Source of the DNA: Thermoflexales bacterium
GTDB lineage: Bacteria; Chloroflexota; Anaerolineae; J036; Brachytrichaceae
Direction of reading: 5' to 3'
Length of the DNA stretch: 45,445 bases
NCBI GenBank assembly: GCA_019694215.1
Contig: JAIBCK010000018.1
Coordinates: forward strand, 1-45,445
Part shown: piece by piece, positions 34,217-42,623 of the stretch
How positions within the stretch are numbered: position 1 is the stretch's first letter
Layout of the letters: every line of letters starts with the position of its first letter
Translations under genes and position numbers: made by a program
Notes under the pieces: model-generated
What the model saw: only the letters and a program-made list of their open reading frames with translations
Database searches by the model: none
Told to the model about the DNA's origin: nothing

Positions 34217-35839
34217 TCAGGCGGCGCGATGGGCGCGATACCAGGCGATGAGGGCGTTGGTCGAGCTGTCGTGCGCGAGCGCGCTGGTGCTGGTCAGCTC
34301 CGGCGCGATGCGGTTGGCGAGCGCCTTGCCCAGCTCGACGCCCCACTGATCGAAGGAGCCGATATCCCACAGCGCGCCCTGGGTGAAGACGATGTGCTCG
34401 TAGAGCGCCACCAGCGCCCCCAGCACGCGCGGCGTGAGCGCCTCGGCCAGGATGACGGTGGAGGGTCGATTGCCCTCGAAGGTGCGATGTGCGACCAGCG
34501 CCTCGGCCACCCCCTCCGCGCGCAGCTGCTCGGGCGTTTTGCCAAAGGCCAGCGCCTCGGCTTGCGCGAAAACGTTGGACATCAGCAGGTCGTGGTGTGG
34601 GCCGTGCGGGTTGAGCGAGCGCGCGAAGGCGATGAAGTCGCAGGGGATCAGGCGCGTGCCCAGGTGAATCAATTGATAGAAGGAGTGCTGGCCGTTTGTG
34701 CCCGGCTCGCCCCAGTAGATCGGCCCGGTCTCGTAATCCACGGCGCGCCCCTCGAGCGTCACCCGCTTGCCGTTGCTCTCCATGGTCAGCTGCTGGAGAT
34801 ACGCAGGGAAGCGCTTGAGATACTGATCGTAGGGCAGCACGGCGACGGTGTGCGCGCCCAGGAAGTTGCTGTTCCACAGCCCGATCAGGCCCAGCAGCAC
34901 CGGCAGGTTCTGCTCGAAAGGGGTCTGGCGGAAGTGAACGTCCACGGCGTGAAAGCCATCCAGCATCTCGCGGAAGCGAGCCGCCCCGATCGCCAGCATG
35001 GTCGAAAGCCCGATGGCCGAATCCATCGAATAGCGACCGCCCACCCAGTCCCAGAACCCGAACATGTTGGCCGTATCGATGCCAAACTTTGACACTTCAG
35101 CTGCGTTGGTCGACACGGCGACGAAGTGGCGGGCCACCGCGGCCGGATCCCCGAGGGCGGCCAGCGACCAGGCGCGCGCGGTGCGCGCATTGGTCATGGT
35201 CTCCTGCGTGGTGAAGGTCTTCGACGCGACGATGAAGAGCGTGTGCGCCGGGTCGAGGTCGCGGACGGCCTCGGCGAAATCTGTGCCGTCCACGTTGGAC
35301 ACGAAGCGGAAGGTCAGCGCGCGATCGCTGTAATGGCGCAGCGCCTCATAGGCCATCACCGGCCCAAGGTCGGAGCCACCGATGCCGATGTTGACGATGG
35401 CGGTGATGGGTTGCCCGGTGAAGCCCTTCCAGGCCCCATTGCGCACGCGCTCGGCGAAGTCGCCCATGGCATCCAGCACGGCGTGCACGGCAGGGACGAC
35501 GTCCTGGCCATCGACGCGCAGCTGGGCGTCGCGCGGGAGGCGCAGCGCGGTGTGGAGCACGGCGCGGCCCTCGGTGCGGTTGATCCGGTCGCCGCGGAAC
35601 ATGGCATCGATGCGCTCGCGCAGCCCGCGCGCCTCGGCCAGCCCGAGCAGCAGGCGCAGGGTTTCATCCGTAATGCGCTGCTTGGAGAAGTCGACGCGCA
35701 GTCCGGCTGCCTCGCGGGTGAAGCGCTCGGCGCGCAGCGGGTCGGACGCGAACAGCTCGCGGAGATGCGCCCCGGATTGGGCGGCGGCGTGCATGGCGAG
35801 CGCGCGCCACGCAAAACTCTGGGTGAGGGAAAGGTCCAT
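34217..35839 (-). CDS. pgi: Glucose-6-phosphate isomerase
   Basis: A 540-residue protein of typical bacterial PGI length. [34 protein letters not shown] (sugar phosphate-binding Ser/Thr), [18 protein letters not shown] and [14 protein letters not shown] are the family signatures. It interconverts glucose 6-phosphate and fructose 6-phosphate. The frame is open to 36163, but the ATG at 35839 matches the PGI N-terminus. It follows a small membrane protein gene by about 60 bp. Confidence 0.96.
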   Translation of the reverse strand: MDLSLTQSFAWRALAMHAAAQSGAHLRELFASDPLRAERFTREAAGLRVDFSKQRITDETLRLLLGLAEARGLRERIDAMFRGDRINRTEGRAVLHTALRLPRDAQLRVDGQDVVPAVHAVLDAMGDFAERVRNGAWKGFTGQPITAIVNIGIGGSDLGPVMAYEALRHYSDRALTFRFVSNVDGTDFAEAVRDLDPAHTLFIVASKTFTTQETMTNARTARAWSLAALGDPAAVARHFVAVSTNAAEVSKFGIDTANMFGFWDWVGGRYSMDSAIGLSTMLAIGAARFREMLDGFHAVDVHFRQTPFEQNLPVLLGLIGLWNSNFLGAHTVAVLPYDQYLKRFPAYLQQLTMESNGKRVTLEGRAVDYETGPIYWGEPGTNGQHSFYQLIHLGTRLIPCDFIAFARSLNPHGPHHDLLMSNVFAQAEALAFGKTPEQLRAEGVAEALVAHRTFEGNRPSTVILAEALTPRVLGALVALYEHIVFTQGALWDIGSFDQWGVELGKALANRIAPELTSTSALAHDSSTNALIAWYRAHRAA

Positions 35840-35898
35840 GGATGAAGGCGCGCGCGTCAGTCCTGCGCGCGCGAGAGAAGGGTCCGGGTGACGCGCGC

Positions 35899-36108
35899 TT
35901 ACTTGCCGAGGCCGGCGGCCATGCGCACGACGCCAACGGCGGCCACCAGCACCTTGATGAGATCGCTGGTCTGAACGTTGGGCGCGACCAGGCGCGGGGC
36001 CTTGCCGCGATCCTCTTCGGCGCTGCGGATGAAGAGGGCGGCTGCGGCCAGGCCGGCGACCAGCCCCCCCGCGGCCCCGATCAAGAGGGCCTTGGATTTC
36101 CAGTTCAT
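35899..36108 (-). CDS. Small single-pass membrane protein
   Basis: A 69-residue protein with one strong hydrophobic helix near the N-terminus ([21 protein letters not shown], about 7-27), a charged stretch ([12 protein letters not shown]) and a second, weaker hydrophobic segment ([19 protein letters not shown]). Its start overlaps the aldolase stop as ATGA, which is good evidence that it is translated. I do not recognise a family. Confidence 0.7.
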   Translation of the reverse strand: MNWKSKALLIGAAGGLVAGLAAAALFIRSAEEDRGKAPRLVAPNVQTSDLIKVLVAAVGVVRMAAGLGK

Positions 36109-36755
36109 GCTGTCGCTCCTCGGGCGATGGCCAGGCGCGCACGGGCGTGCTCGCGGAGGCCATCCCAGTCCTTGGCCGCCATCAGCGCAGGCGGCATGAG
36201 TTCATTGGTCAGGCCGATCAGCTGGGCGCCTGCGCGCAGGTAGTCCTGCGCCTGCGACGCAGGGACCAGCCCGCTGACCCAGAGCGGAATCTCCGGGAAG
36301 GGCCCGCGCACGGCGCGGATGTAGTCGGGACCGCCGAGCGGGCCGGCGGGGAAGACCTTGACCACGTGCGCGCCAGCGCGCCAGCAGGCCGCGATCTCGG
36401 TCGGTGTGGCGGCGCCCGGGATGGCGACGACGCCAGCCTCACGGCAGGGTCGGATGATCTCCAGCTCTGCCGATGGCGCAACGATGAATTCACACCCGAC
36501 ATCGATGCAGGCGCGCGCATCCGCGGCGGTCATCACCGTCCCTGCGCCAACCATGACCCCCTTTGGCGCGCTGCGGACCAACTCCTTCAGCACGTTGAGA
36601 ATGTCGGGCACTGTCATTGGCACCTCGACGGCCTTGAAGCCGCCGGCCATGAGGGCCTTGACGACGTTGATGGCCTGTTCGGCGGTGGGGGTGCGGATGA
36701 CGCCGACGATCTTCTCGTCGAATAGAAAGCGCATGCGCGTTTCGATTGGCAGCAT
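36105..36755 (-). CDS. KDPG/KHG aldolase-like protein
   Basis: A 216-residue class I aldolase of the Eda family. [30 protein letters not shown] gives the opening strands and the catalytic Glu. [27 protein letters not shown] and [10 protein letters not shown] follow, and [12 protein letters not shown] has the Schiff-base Lys. The Arg of the usual EVTLRT motif is absent (EVPMTV), so the substrate may differ from 2-keto-3-deoxy-6-phosphogluconate, for example the galactonate analogue. It is near galT and pgi, in line with sugar-acid breakdown. Confidence 0.85.
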   Translation of the reverse strand: MLPIETRMRFLFDEKIVGVIRTPTAEQAINVVKALMAGGFKAVEVPMTVPDILNVLKELVRSAPKGVMVGAGTVMTAADARACIDVGCEFIVAPSAELEIIRPCREAGVVAIPGAATPTEIAACWRAGAHVVKVFPAGPLGGPDYIRAVRGPFPEIPLWVSGLVPASQAQDYLRAGAQLIGLTNELMPPALMAAKDWDGLREHARARLAIARGATA

Positions 36756-36761
36756 GGCGCG

Positions 36762-36767
36762 ATTGTA
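36762..36767 (-). promoter_or_regulatory. -10-like element before the aldolase gene
   Basis: TACAAT on the minus strand ends 6 nt before the aldolase ATG, the geometry of a leaderless promoter. No -35 is recognisable, and the gene could also be read from upstream. Confidence 0.35.
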
Positions 36768-36776
36768 CGCGGGCGT

Positions 36777-37361
36777 TCAGCTGGCGCGGTATTGCAGCAC
36801 GCCGGCCGCGTCGAGCGCGTCATCGATGGCGGCGTGGCCGTGCAAGCAGGGGGTGTGGCGCGGGTAGCGTGGATGTTGGCGGTCATCGATCCAGGGTGCC
36901 CGCCAGCCCGCGGTCGACGCGATCAGTTCGTGCGCGAAGGCCGAGCCGTAGGTCAGACAGCCGTCCACGATGACATCGATGTAGGACTGGACGAGCGGGA
37001 TGTCGTCGCTGGCGGGGCGGGGCGCCACGCTTTCATACGACCAGATTGCGCCGGCTTCGAGTGCGCCCGCGCCCAGCAGCGCAACCGAGGCGCGCGGCAC
37101 GGCGATGCGCTGATGAGACTTCTCGCGCGCGTCGAAGGCGGGCAGGCTCGCTTCATCGATCGTGAACAGTACGCCGTTGCAGGTTGCGCCCGCCGCGCGC
37201 CGGATGCCGAGATAGGTGATGCGGTCGGCGGGGACAGGGGCAAACCAGCCCCGCTGCAGGCCGCCCGCCCGCGCAGGCAGGGCCGGCCCGGTGTGCCCGG
37301 TCAGCGCGCGGCTGGCCGCGCTGATCAGACTGCCGTAGCCAAACAGATACGTCGCCCGCAT
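36777..37361 (-). CDS. Gamma-glutamylcyclotransferase-like protein
   Basis: A 194-residue protein. YLFGYGSLI at residues 5-13 is the phosphate-like loop of the GGCT/AIG2 fold, and AFDAREKSHQRIAV carries the likely catalytic Glu. Family members cyclise gamma-glutamyl amines or peptides to 5-oxoproline, or act on glutathione (ChaC). Beyond about residue 130 the protein continues with an extra domain (VQSYIDVIVDGCLTYG), as in ChaC-like members. The substrate is not known. Confidence 0.8.
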   Translation of the reverse strand: MRATYLFGYGSLISAASRALTGHTGPALPARAGGLQRGWFAPVPADRITYLGIRRAAGATCNGVLFTIDEASLPAFDAREKSHQRIAVPRASVALLGAGALEAGAIWSYESVAPRPASDDIPLVQSYIDVIVDGCLTYGSAFAHELIASTAGWRAPWIDDRQHPRYPRHTPCLHGHAAIDDALDAAGVLQYRAS

Positions 37362-37370
37362 GTCCTGCGG

Positions 37371-37376
37371 ATTCTA
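37371..37376 (-). promoter_or_regulatory. -10-like element before the GGCT-like gene
   Basis: TAGAAT on the minus strand, 9 nt before the ATG at 37361. Its first three bases are also the galT stop codon. It fits the leaderless pattern seen elsewhere, but the gene may also be read from galT. Confidence 0.35.
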
Positions 37377-38423
37377 CGACCGGGCGGGCGGGGGCGAATC
37401 GAGCGTCGCGCACACCGCTCGAAGCCGTTCCGCGGCCTGCTCGGGGGTGAGGTCGCGCTGGGCCTGGGCGAGCATCTCGTAGCCGACCAGGAACTTCTTC
37501 ACCGTGGCTGAGCGCAGGAGTGGGGGATAGAAATGCAGATGGGTCTGCCACTCGGGATGCGCGGCGCCGTCATACGGCGCCTGGTGCACGCCCATCGAGT
37601 AGGGAAAGGAGACGCCAAACAGTGCGTCGTACGTCCGCGTCAGGCGCTGCAGCAGGGCGGCCAGGTCGGCGCGCTCCGTGGCGTTGAGGTCGATCAGGCG
37701 CGGGCGCGCCGCGCGGGGCACGACCAGCGTCTCGAAGGGCCAAACCGCCCAGAATGGCACAACGCACACAAAGCTGTCGTTCTCCATCAACACCCGCGTG
37801 CGGTCAGTGCGCTCGTGGGCGAGGTAGTCGCTCAGCAGCGGCCGGCCGTGCTCGGCCCACCAGGCCTGCTGCGCGCGCTGCTCCTTGGCAGGCTCGGTGG
37901 GGAGGTGTTGCGTCGCCCAGAGCTGGCCGTGCGGATGCGGGTTGCTGGCGCCCATCAGCGCGCCCTTGTTCTCGAAAATCTGGATGTAGCCGATGTCCTC
38001 GCGCGCGCCGAGCTCCTCGCACTGCGCCACCCAGGTCTCGATCACGGCGCGGGCCTGCGCGGCCGGCAGCTCGGGGAAGGTCAGATCGTGGCGGGGCGAG
38101 AAGCAAATCACCCGGCACACGCCGCGCTCGGCCTGTGCGCGCAGCAGGGGGTGCGCCGGAGTGTTGTCTTCGAGCGTTGGAGAACCGAGGAGCGCGGGAA
38201 AGTCATTGTCAAAGACGAAGACGCCGCTGTAGGCAGGGTTGACCGCGCCGGCGGCGCGTGGGTTGCCCGGACAGAGATAGCAGGTTGGATCGTGGGCGGG
38301 CGGGCGCGGCGGCGGCGGGGGGGACACCTCGCCCAACCACGGGCGCGCCGCGCGCTGTGGCGAGACCAGGATCCATTCCCCGGTCAGCGGGTTGAAACGG
38401 CGGTGCGGGCGTTGTGTGTCCAT
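37374..38423 (-). CDS. galT: Galactose-1-phosphate uridylyltransferase
   Basis: A 349-residue enzyme of normal length. The zinc Cys pair lies at CYLC (48-51), and the catalytic HPHGQ at 163-167 has its nucleophilic His at 165, preceded by ENKGALMGASN. The second half holds FWAVWPFETLVVPR and HLHFYPPLLRS. It transfers UMP between UDP-glucose and galactose 1-phosphate in the Leloir pathway. It follows the cytochrome gene by 13 bp; galK and galE are not in the window. Confidence 0.94.
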   Translation of the reverse strand: MDTQRPHRRFNPLTGEWILVSPQRAARPWLGEVSPPPPPRPPAHDPTCYLCPGNPRAAGAVNPAYSGVFVFDNDFPALLGSPTLEDNTPAHPLLRAQAERGVCRVICFSPRHDLTFPELPAAQARAVIETWVAQCEELGAREDIGYIQIFENKGALMGASNPHPHGQLWATQHLPTEPAKEQRAQQAWWAEHGRPLLSDYLAHERTDRTRVLMENDSFVCVVPFWAVWPFETLVVPRAARPRLIDLNATERADLAALLQRLTRTYDALFGVSFPYSMGVHQAPYDGAAHPEWQTHLHFYPPLLRSATVKKFLVGYEMLAQAQRDLTPEQAAERLRAVCATLDSPPPARS

Positions 38424-38436
38424 GTGCGTTGTGCGC

Positions 38437-38838
38437 TCACGGCTGCAGGGTGAGCAGGTAGGCCACCAGATCGGCGACCTGCTGATCGGTCAGCGTCTCG
38501 CGATAGCCGCGAAACATGATGCCTTCCTGGTAATTGTCCACCAGCACGGCGTCTGGGTCGAGGATGGACTGGCGCAGGTAGTCGGCCGGGGCCATGCCGG
38601 TCACCCGAAACGCCGCCCGGCCGGCCACGCCATACAGGCTGGGGCCGAGCGGCGACTTGCCATCGGGGCCGATGCCGTGGCAGCTCGCGCAGGTGGGCGC
38701 GGCGCCGCGCGCGGAGAGGGCGATCCGCCCGGTGAAGAGCTTTTCGCCGCGGTCGGGGTCACCGGCCAGGGCGGCACCGGCGCAGCCAGCCAGCAGCATC
38801 CCGAGCAGAAGGGCCACGGCACAACGGACCGTTCTCAT
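38437..38838 (-). CDS. Class I c-type cytochrome, lipoprotein
   Basis: A 133-residue lipoprotein. The signal peptide ends at lipobox LAGC (Cys19). CASCH at 50-54 binds haem c, and Met108 in QEGIMFRGYRETLTDQQVADL is the likely distal ligand. It carries electrons on the outer face of the membrane. Its ATG overlaps the stop of the dehydrogenase-like gene upstream (38835), so the two are coupled, and it may take electrons from that protein. Confidence 0.92.
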   Translation of the reverse strand: MRTVRCAVALLLGMLLAGCAGAALAGDPDRGEKLFTGRIALSARGAAPTCASCHGIGPDGKSPLGPSLYGVAGRAAFRVTGMAPADYLRQSILDPDAVLVDNYQEGIMFRGYRETLTDQQVADLVAYLLTLQP

Positions 38839-40187
38839 GGCTTGTCGGTGTAGCGAATGCGATACACCACGCCCGTCCCGAAGTCGGCGATGTAGAGATC
38901 GCCGTCCGGCCCGGTGACCACGTCGATGGGATACAGGAAGCCATCGCCAAAGAGGCTGGCGTTGGCGACGTAGTCCGCGCCATCCTGACGCAGCTGGATG
39001 CGCAGTACCTCGCCGCGGTTCCACAGCGCAAGGAAGGCGTTGTCGCGGAAGGCATCGGGGTAGCGCGTGCCCGTGTAGAACGTGAGCCCGGTCGGCGAGC
39101 TGTGGGCGGGGAGGGCCAGCAACGCGGGCCGCGCCGCAACCAGGACGCTGCCCGCCGGGTGGCTGGTTGGGTATTGCGCGCCGGGGACGATGTAGTGGAA
39201 GCTGTCCGGCGGTTCGCCGCCCAATGGGTCGGTGGGGCTGTTGTCGCCGCTGAAGAGATCGCCGCGCGCATTGAAGGCGACTTCGAAGGGGTTGCCCAGA
39301 CCGCGCGCCACAACGGTCGCGGGACCACCATCGGGGCTGACAGAGAGGATCGCCGACGCCAGGGGCTGGCGTTCGATGCCATCGTTGGACGTGCCACCGA
39401 CCCCGAAATACAGCCGCCCATCCGGGCCCACCGTCAGGCTGTTGTTCGAGTGCGGCTTGTAGACCATGTTGGGCAGGCCGCCGATGACGAGGCGGCGCGC
39501 AGCCGGATCGCTGTCCGGCACACCGTCGTGATTGGCATCGCGCAACGCTTCGATCTTGCCTGCGCTCGAGACGAAGAGCTCATCGTCGATCCACGCCAGC
39601 CCGACCAGCAGGTCGAAGCCGTCCATCAGCCGGATCGGTGCCGCGGCCGTGCCCGTGATCGTGCGTGGGATGCGCCAGAGCGTGCCGGCGATGTCGCCCA
39701 GATACAGGGCATCCCCGGGGCCGAAGGTCATGACGGTGGGGTTGTCGGTGCCGCCCTGCAAGTAGACCTCGGCGCTGAAGCCGGGGGGCAACGTGATGGT
39801 GCGCTTGGCAGCGTCACGCTCGCGCTCGCGCACGGGGGTGCTGAGGTAGGTCAGCGCGCCCAGCCCGGCGGCCAGGCCGAGCAGCACGATGGGGAGCAGC
39901 CAGGCCCGCGGCGCAGGTGGCGGCGCCCTGCGCGTTGGAAGCGCGATCCCGACGATGAGCAGCATGGCGCCGAGTGCGACCGGAATGCGATCCCCCTGGG
40001 GCAGGCGCAGCAGGGGCTCGCCGATGCCAAACGGGAGGGTGGCGAGCAGGGCCAGCGCCAGCGCAGTCAGGGCACCCAGTGCGACCAGGGCGAGGCCAAG
40101 ACCTCGCCGCAACGGACAGAGCTTCACCCCCCACCACACGAGCAGGCCGCAACACGCGAGGAGGAGGGCAGTCGCCACAGCGATCAC
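38835..40187 (-). CDS. Membrane-anchored glucose/sorbosone dehydrogenase-like beta-propeller
   Basis: A 450-residue protein starting at GTG. Residues 1-120 hold four hydrophobic segments. Residues about 130-450 form a six-bladed propeller of the soluble glucose dehydrogenase type: TLPPGFSAEVYLQG, PTVMTFGPGDALYLGD, LTVGPDGRLYFGVGG, VVARGLGNPFEVAFNARGD and VTGPDGDLYIADFGTG. Relatives use PQQ to oxidise sugars, though not all bind it. The coupled downstream cytochrome c fits an electron-transfer role. TAACCT ending 6 nt before the GTG may be its -10. Confidence 0.85.
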   Translation of the reverse strand: MIAVATALLLACCGLLVWWGVKLCPLRRGLGLALVALGALTALALALLATLPFGIGEPLLRLPQGDRIPVALGAMLLIVGIALPTRRAPPPAPRAWLLPIVLLGLAAGLGALTYLSTPVRERERDAAKRTITLPPGFSAEVYLQGGTDNPTVMTFGPGDALYLGDIAGTLWRIPRTITGTAAAPIRLMDGFDLLVGLAWIDDELFVSSAGKIEALRDANHDGVPDSDPAARRLVIGGLPNMVYKPHSNNSLTVGPDGRLYFGVGGTSNDGIERQPLASAILSVSPDGGPATVVARGLGNPFEVAFNARGDLFSGDNSPTDPLGGEPPDSFHYIVPGAQYPTSHPAGSVLVAARPALLALPAHSSPTGLTFYTGTRYPDAFRDNAFLALWNRGEVLRIQLRQDGADYVANASLFGDGFLYPIDVVTGPDGDLYIADFGTGVVYRIRYTDKP

Positions 40188-40262
40188 GGCGTCAGGTTAC
40201 CACGCAGGTGGGCGCCCATCGCATTCCCCTGCAGGGTGCGCGCCGGCCCGCCAGGTCGGCCC

Positions 40263-40292
40263 TTGCCAAAGATCGCCAGTTTGGCGTAGACT
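40263..40292 (+). promoter_or_regulatory. Promoter of the FHA regulator gene
   Basis: TTGCCA at 40263-40268, an 18 bp spacer and TAGACT at 40287-40292. The ATG at 40302 lies 9 nt after the -10, so the mRNA should be leaderless or nearly so. Confidence 0.62.
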
Positions 40293-40301
40293 TATGACCG
40301 T

Positions 40302-40925
40302 ATGGCCACATTGCCCGCCCGGCTCATCAGCGAGTCGGATACCGTCGACCCCCGCCAGCACAACCTCGGCGAAGCCCCGGTCAGCCTGGGCCGCGCCGAT
40401 GAATGTGACATCACCGTTTCGATGAGCAAGGTTTCCCGCTTGCATGCCCGGCTGGAGTTCATCGAAGGGGTGTATTTCATCAGCGATGCCGGCAGCACAA
40501 ACGGCACGTTTGTCAACGGACATCGCATCGTTGGACAGCACCCGCTGCAGCATCGGGATGAAATCGGCCTGTCCGATCCGCGCATGCTGTTCACCTTCTA
40601 CGCCGCCGATCACACCGAGTTGTCGCTGCCGCGCATCCGCTTTGACGAGCGGCGCTGGGCGTTCTTCTTCGCCAATCAGGAAGTGGAGCTGTCGGCCGAC
40701 CAGTTTGACCTGTTGCGCTTCCTGTATGACCATCAGGGTGAGCTGTGCACGCGCGAGGCCTGCTCGATGGCGGTGTGGAAGCGCCCCTACGACCCGCACA
40801 TGGACGCCGAGGCCCTCGATCAGATCGTCAGTCGCGTGCGGGCGCGGCTGAAGAAGATCGATCCGAGCGCCTCCAACATCTTCGTGACGGTGCGCGGCCG
40901 CGGCTATCGTTTGGACGTTTGGTAG
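40302..40925 (+). CDS. FHA domain plus OmpR-type winged-helix regulator
   Basis: A 207-residue protein. Residues about 20-100 are an FHA domain with the phosphothreonine-binding residues SLGR, KVSRLHARLEF and GSTNGTFVNG. Residues about 115-207 are an OmpR/PhoB-like winged helix (VELSADQFDLLRFLYDHQGELCTRE, then DQIVSRVRARLKKIDP and the wing FVTVRGRGYRLD). It should bind DNA in response to binding a phosphorylated partner. A membrane Ser/Thr kinase is encoded 24 bp downstream, so a kinase-to-regulator pathway is likely. OmpR-type winged helices read direct repeats with 11 bp period, the type of site found four times here. Confidence 0.9.
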   Translation: MATLPARLISESDTVDPRQHNLGEAPVSLGRADECDITVSMSKVSRLHARLEFIEGVYFISDAGSTNGTFVNGHRIVGQHPLQHRDEIGLSDPRMLFTFYAADHTELSLPRIRFDERRWAFFFANQEVELSADQFDLLRFLYDHQGELCTREACSMAVWKRPYDPHMDAEALDQIVSRVRARLKKIDPSASNIFVTVRGRGYRLDVW

Positions 40926-40949
40926 GCCGGCGTCGCCGTAAGCGTCACG

Positions 40950-42374
40950 ATGGACGAGCGCGTTGGGCCGTATCGGGTCGAAACCCTGCTCGCAAGCGGC
41001 GCGGCAGGCTCGGTGTATCGCGCCAAACACAGCGGCACCGGGCAGGTCGTCGCGCTCAAGCTGCTCAAGACCGATCTCAGCGCCGATCCGGATTTTGTCG
41101 CGCGTTTTCGCCGCGAAGCGGCCGCCACGGCCCGGCTGCGTCATCCCAACGTCGTGCGGGTCTTCGATTCCGGCGAGGACAACGAACGCTACTACATCGC
41201 CATGGAGCTGATGCCGGGCGGCAGCCTGCAGGACAAGCTCAACGCGCTCGATCACGCCCACCTCGGGTTGCCGGTGCAGACGGCTCTGGAGATCTCCCGG
41301 CAGATTGCGTCCGGGCTCGCCCACGCGCACGCCCAGGGCGTCACGCATCGTGACCTCAAGCCGGCCAACGTGTTGATTGGCGAGGACGGCCATCACGCCC
41401 TGGCCGATTTCGGGATTGCGCAGGTGGTGGATGCGACCGCACTGACGCGCCCGCACACGCTGCTCGGCACCCCGATCTACATGTCGCCCGAGCAAGCCCA
41501 GGGGCTGCCGGCCGACCCGCGCAGCGATCTGTATTCGCTCGGGGTGGTGATCTACGAGCTGCTTGCCCAACGGCCGCCTTTCATGGCCGATACCACGCCG
41601 GCGCTGCTCTACAAGCATGTGCATGAATCGCCACCGCCGCTCGGCGAGGAGATTCCTGCGCGGGCGCGGACGCTGGTGACGCGGCTGCTGGCCAAGCGGC
41701 CCGAGGACCGGCCGGCCCGCGCCGAAGAGGTGGTCGCCACGCTCGACGGCCTGCTCCCCCGCAGCGCCGTTTCGCGCCCGTTGCCTCACGCGCTGTTGAT
41801 CGCGGGCGCGGCGCTGGCCGCGCTGGTGCTTGTGGTCGCCATGGTGCTGGCCGCCCTGCGGCCCGGGCCGCTGCCGGCGCAGCCCGCCGCCGCCCCGTCA
41901 GCCGGGCCGACAGTCCGCCCCACCTCGACGCTGATGCCGACGCAGACGGCCATGCCGAGCGCCGGACCCGCGACGGCACAGCCAACCGCGCCGCCCGCTG
42001 CGCTGCCGGGCCGGTCGGTCACCGCGACGGTCCTGGCCAACCGAGAATGGCAACCTGCGGGCTTCGCCGCAGAGGCGGGTCAGGCGCTGCGCATCCGCCA
42101 GCTCAGCGGGACGTGGACGGAGTGCGCGTTGGGAGGTTGCCCATACCACGACGGCGCGGGTGATGCCGCCGCGCGCGCCGCACCCTCCAATGCCGTCCAG
42201 GGCTGCCCTCACGGCGCGCTCGTCGCCCAGGTCGGTGAGGGGATCCCGTTCTGCGTGGGTGTCGAGCTGCGCTTCAGCGCCGTAAGCGCCGGACCCGTGC
42301 GGCTGCGAATGAATGATAATTTTACGTTTGACAATGACGGCAGCCTGATCGTGCTGATCGAGGCACTGCCCTGA
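40950..42374 (+). CDS. Membrane Ser/Thr protein kinase with PA-IL-like extracellular domain
   Basis: A 474-residue protein. The kinase domain (residues 7-268) has Lys37 in VALKLLK, HRDLKPAN at 133-140 and DFG at 153-155; the Gly-rich loop is reduced to SGAAGSV. One membrane helix spans about 281-303 and is followed by a Pro/Thr/Ala linker to about 353. The extracellular part (357-474, VLANREWQPAGFAAEAGQALRI to RMNDNFTFDNDGSLIVLI) resembles the PA-IL-like lectin fold, with an inserted Cys-containing loop (CALGGCPYHDG). It probably senses a sugar or wall component and signals to the adjacent FHA regulator. Confidence 0.9.
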   Translation: MDERVGPYRVETLLASGAAGSVYRAKHSGTGQVVALKLLKTDLSADPDFVARFRREAAATARLRHPNVVRVFDSGEDNERYYIAMELMPGGSLQDKLNALDHAHLGLPVQTALEISRQIASGLAHAHAQGVTHRDLKPANVLIGEDGHHALADFGIAQVVDATALTRPHTLLGTPIYMSPEQAQGLPADPRSDLYSLGVVIYELLAQRPPFMADTTPALLYKHVHESPPPLGEEIPARARTLVTRLLAKRPEDRPARAEEVVATLDGLLPRSAVSRPLPHALLIAGAALAALVLVVAMVLAALRPGPLPAQPAAAPSAGPTVRPTSTLMPTQTAMPSAGPATAQPTAPPAALPGRSVTATVLANREWQPAGFAAEAGQALRIRQLSGTWTECALGGCPYHDGAGDAAARAAPSNAVQGCPHGALVAQVGEGIPFCVGVELRFSAVSAGPVRLRMNDNFTFDNDGSLIVLIEALP

Positions 42375-42570
42375 CGGACGATTGTCGAAGCGCGGCAAGG
42401 CCAAGGCATGGGGCCGGGAGTGCAGGCCAGCCAGGGAATGGCATGCCGATCGGTCCGGTGCCGGGCACCGGGATCAACGGACAAGGCGCTGTATTCATGC
42501 TGAGCGGCGACGAGGTGCTCAATCGGGGTTGAACGCGCACATCGTTATTAGGCGATGCAGAGATCCGGGC

Positions 42571-42615
42571 TGTCAGGCAACTGTCAGCTTCAGAGGGCGG
42601 CGAAAGGAGCATAAT
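42571..42615 (+). promoter_or_regulatory. TGTCAG direct-repeat promoter of lipoprotein 1
   Basis: TGTCAG at 42571-42576 and 42582-42587 (11 bp period), 22 bp, then CATAAT at 42610-42615. The ATG follows after 8 nt. The rest of the 249-base gap after the kinase gene shows nothing else convincing. The same block recurs at 45208-45252. Confidence 0.62.
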
Positions 42616-42623
42616 CCAGCGTA

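Noticed and set aside
42443-42532. 29-codon frame between the kinase and lipoprotein 1
   Set aside because: It has no ribosome-binding site, no promoter and no family resemblance, and may be chance in GC-rich DNA.
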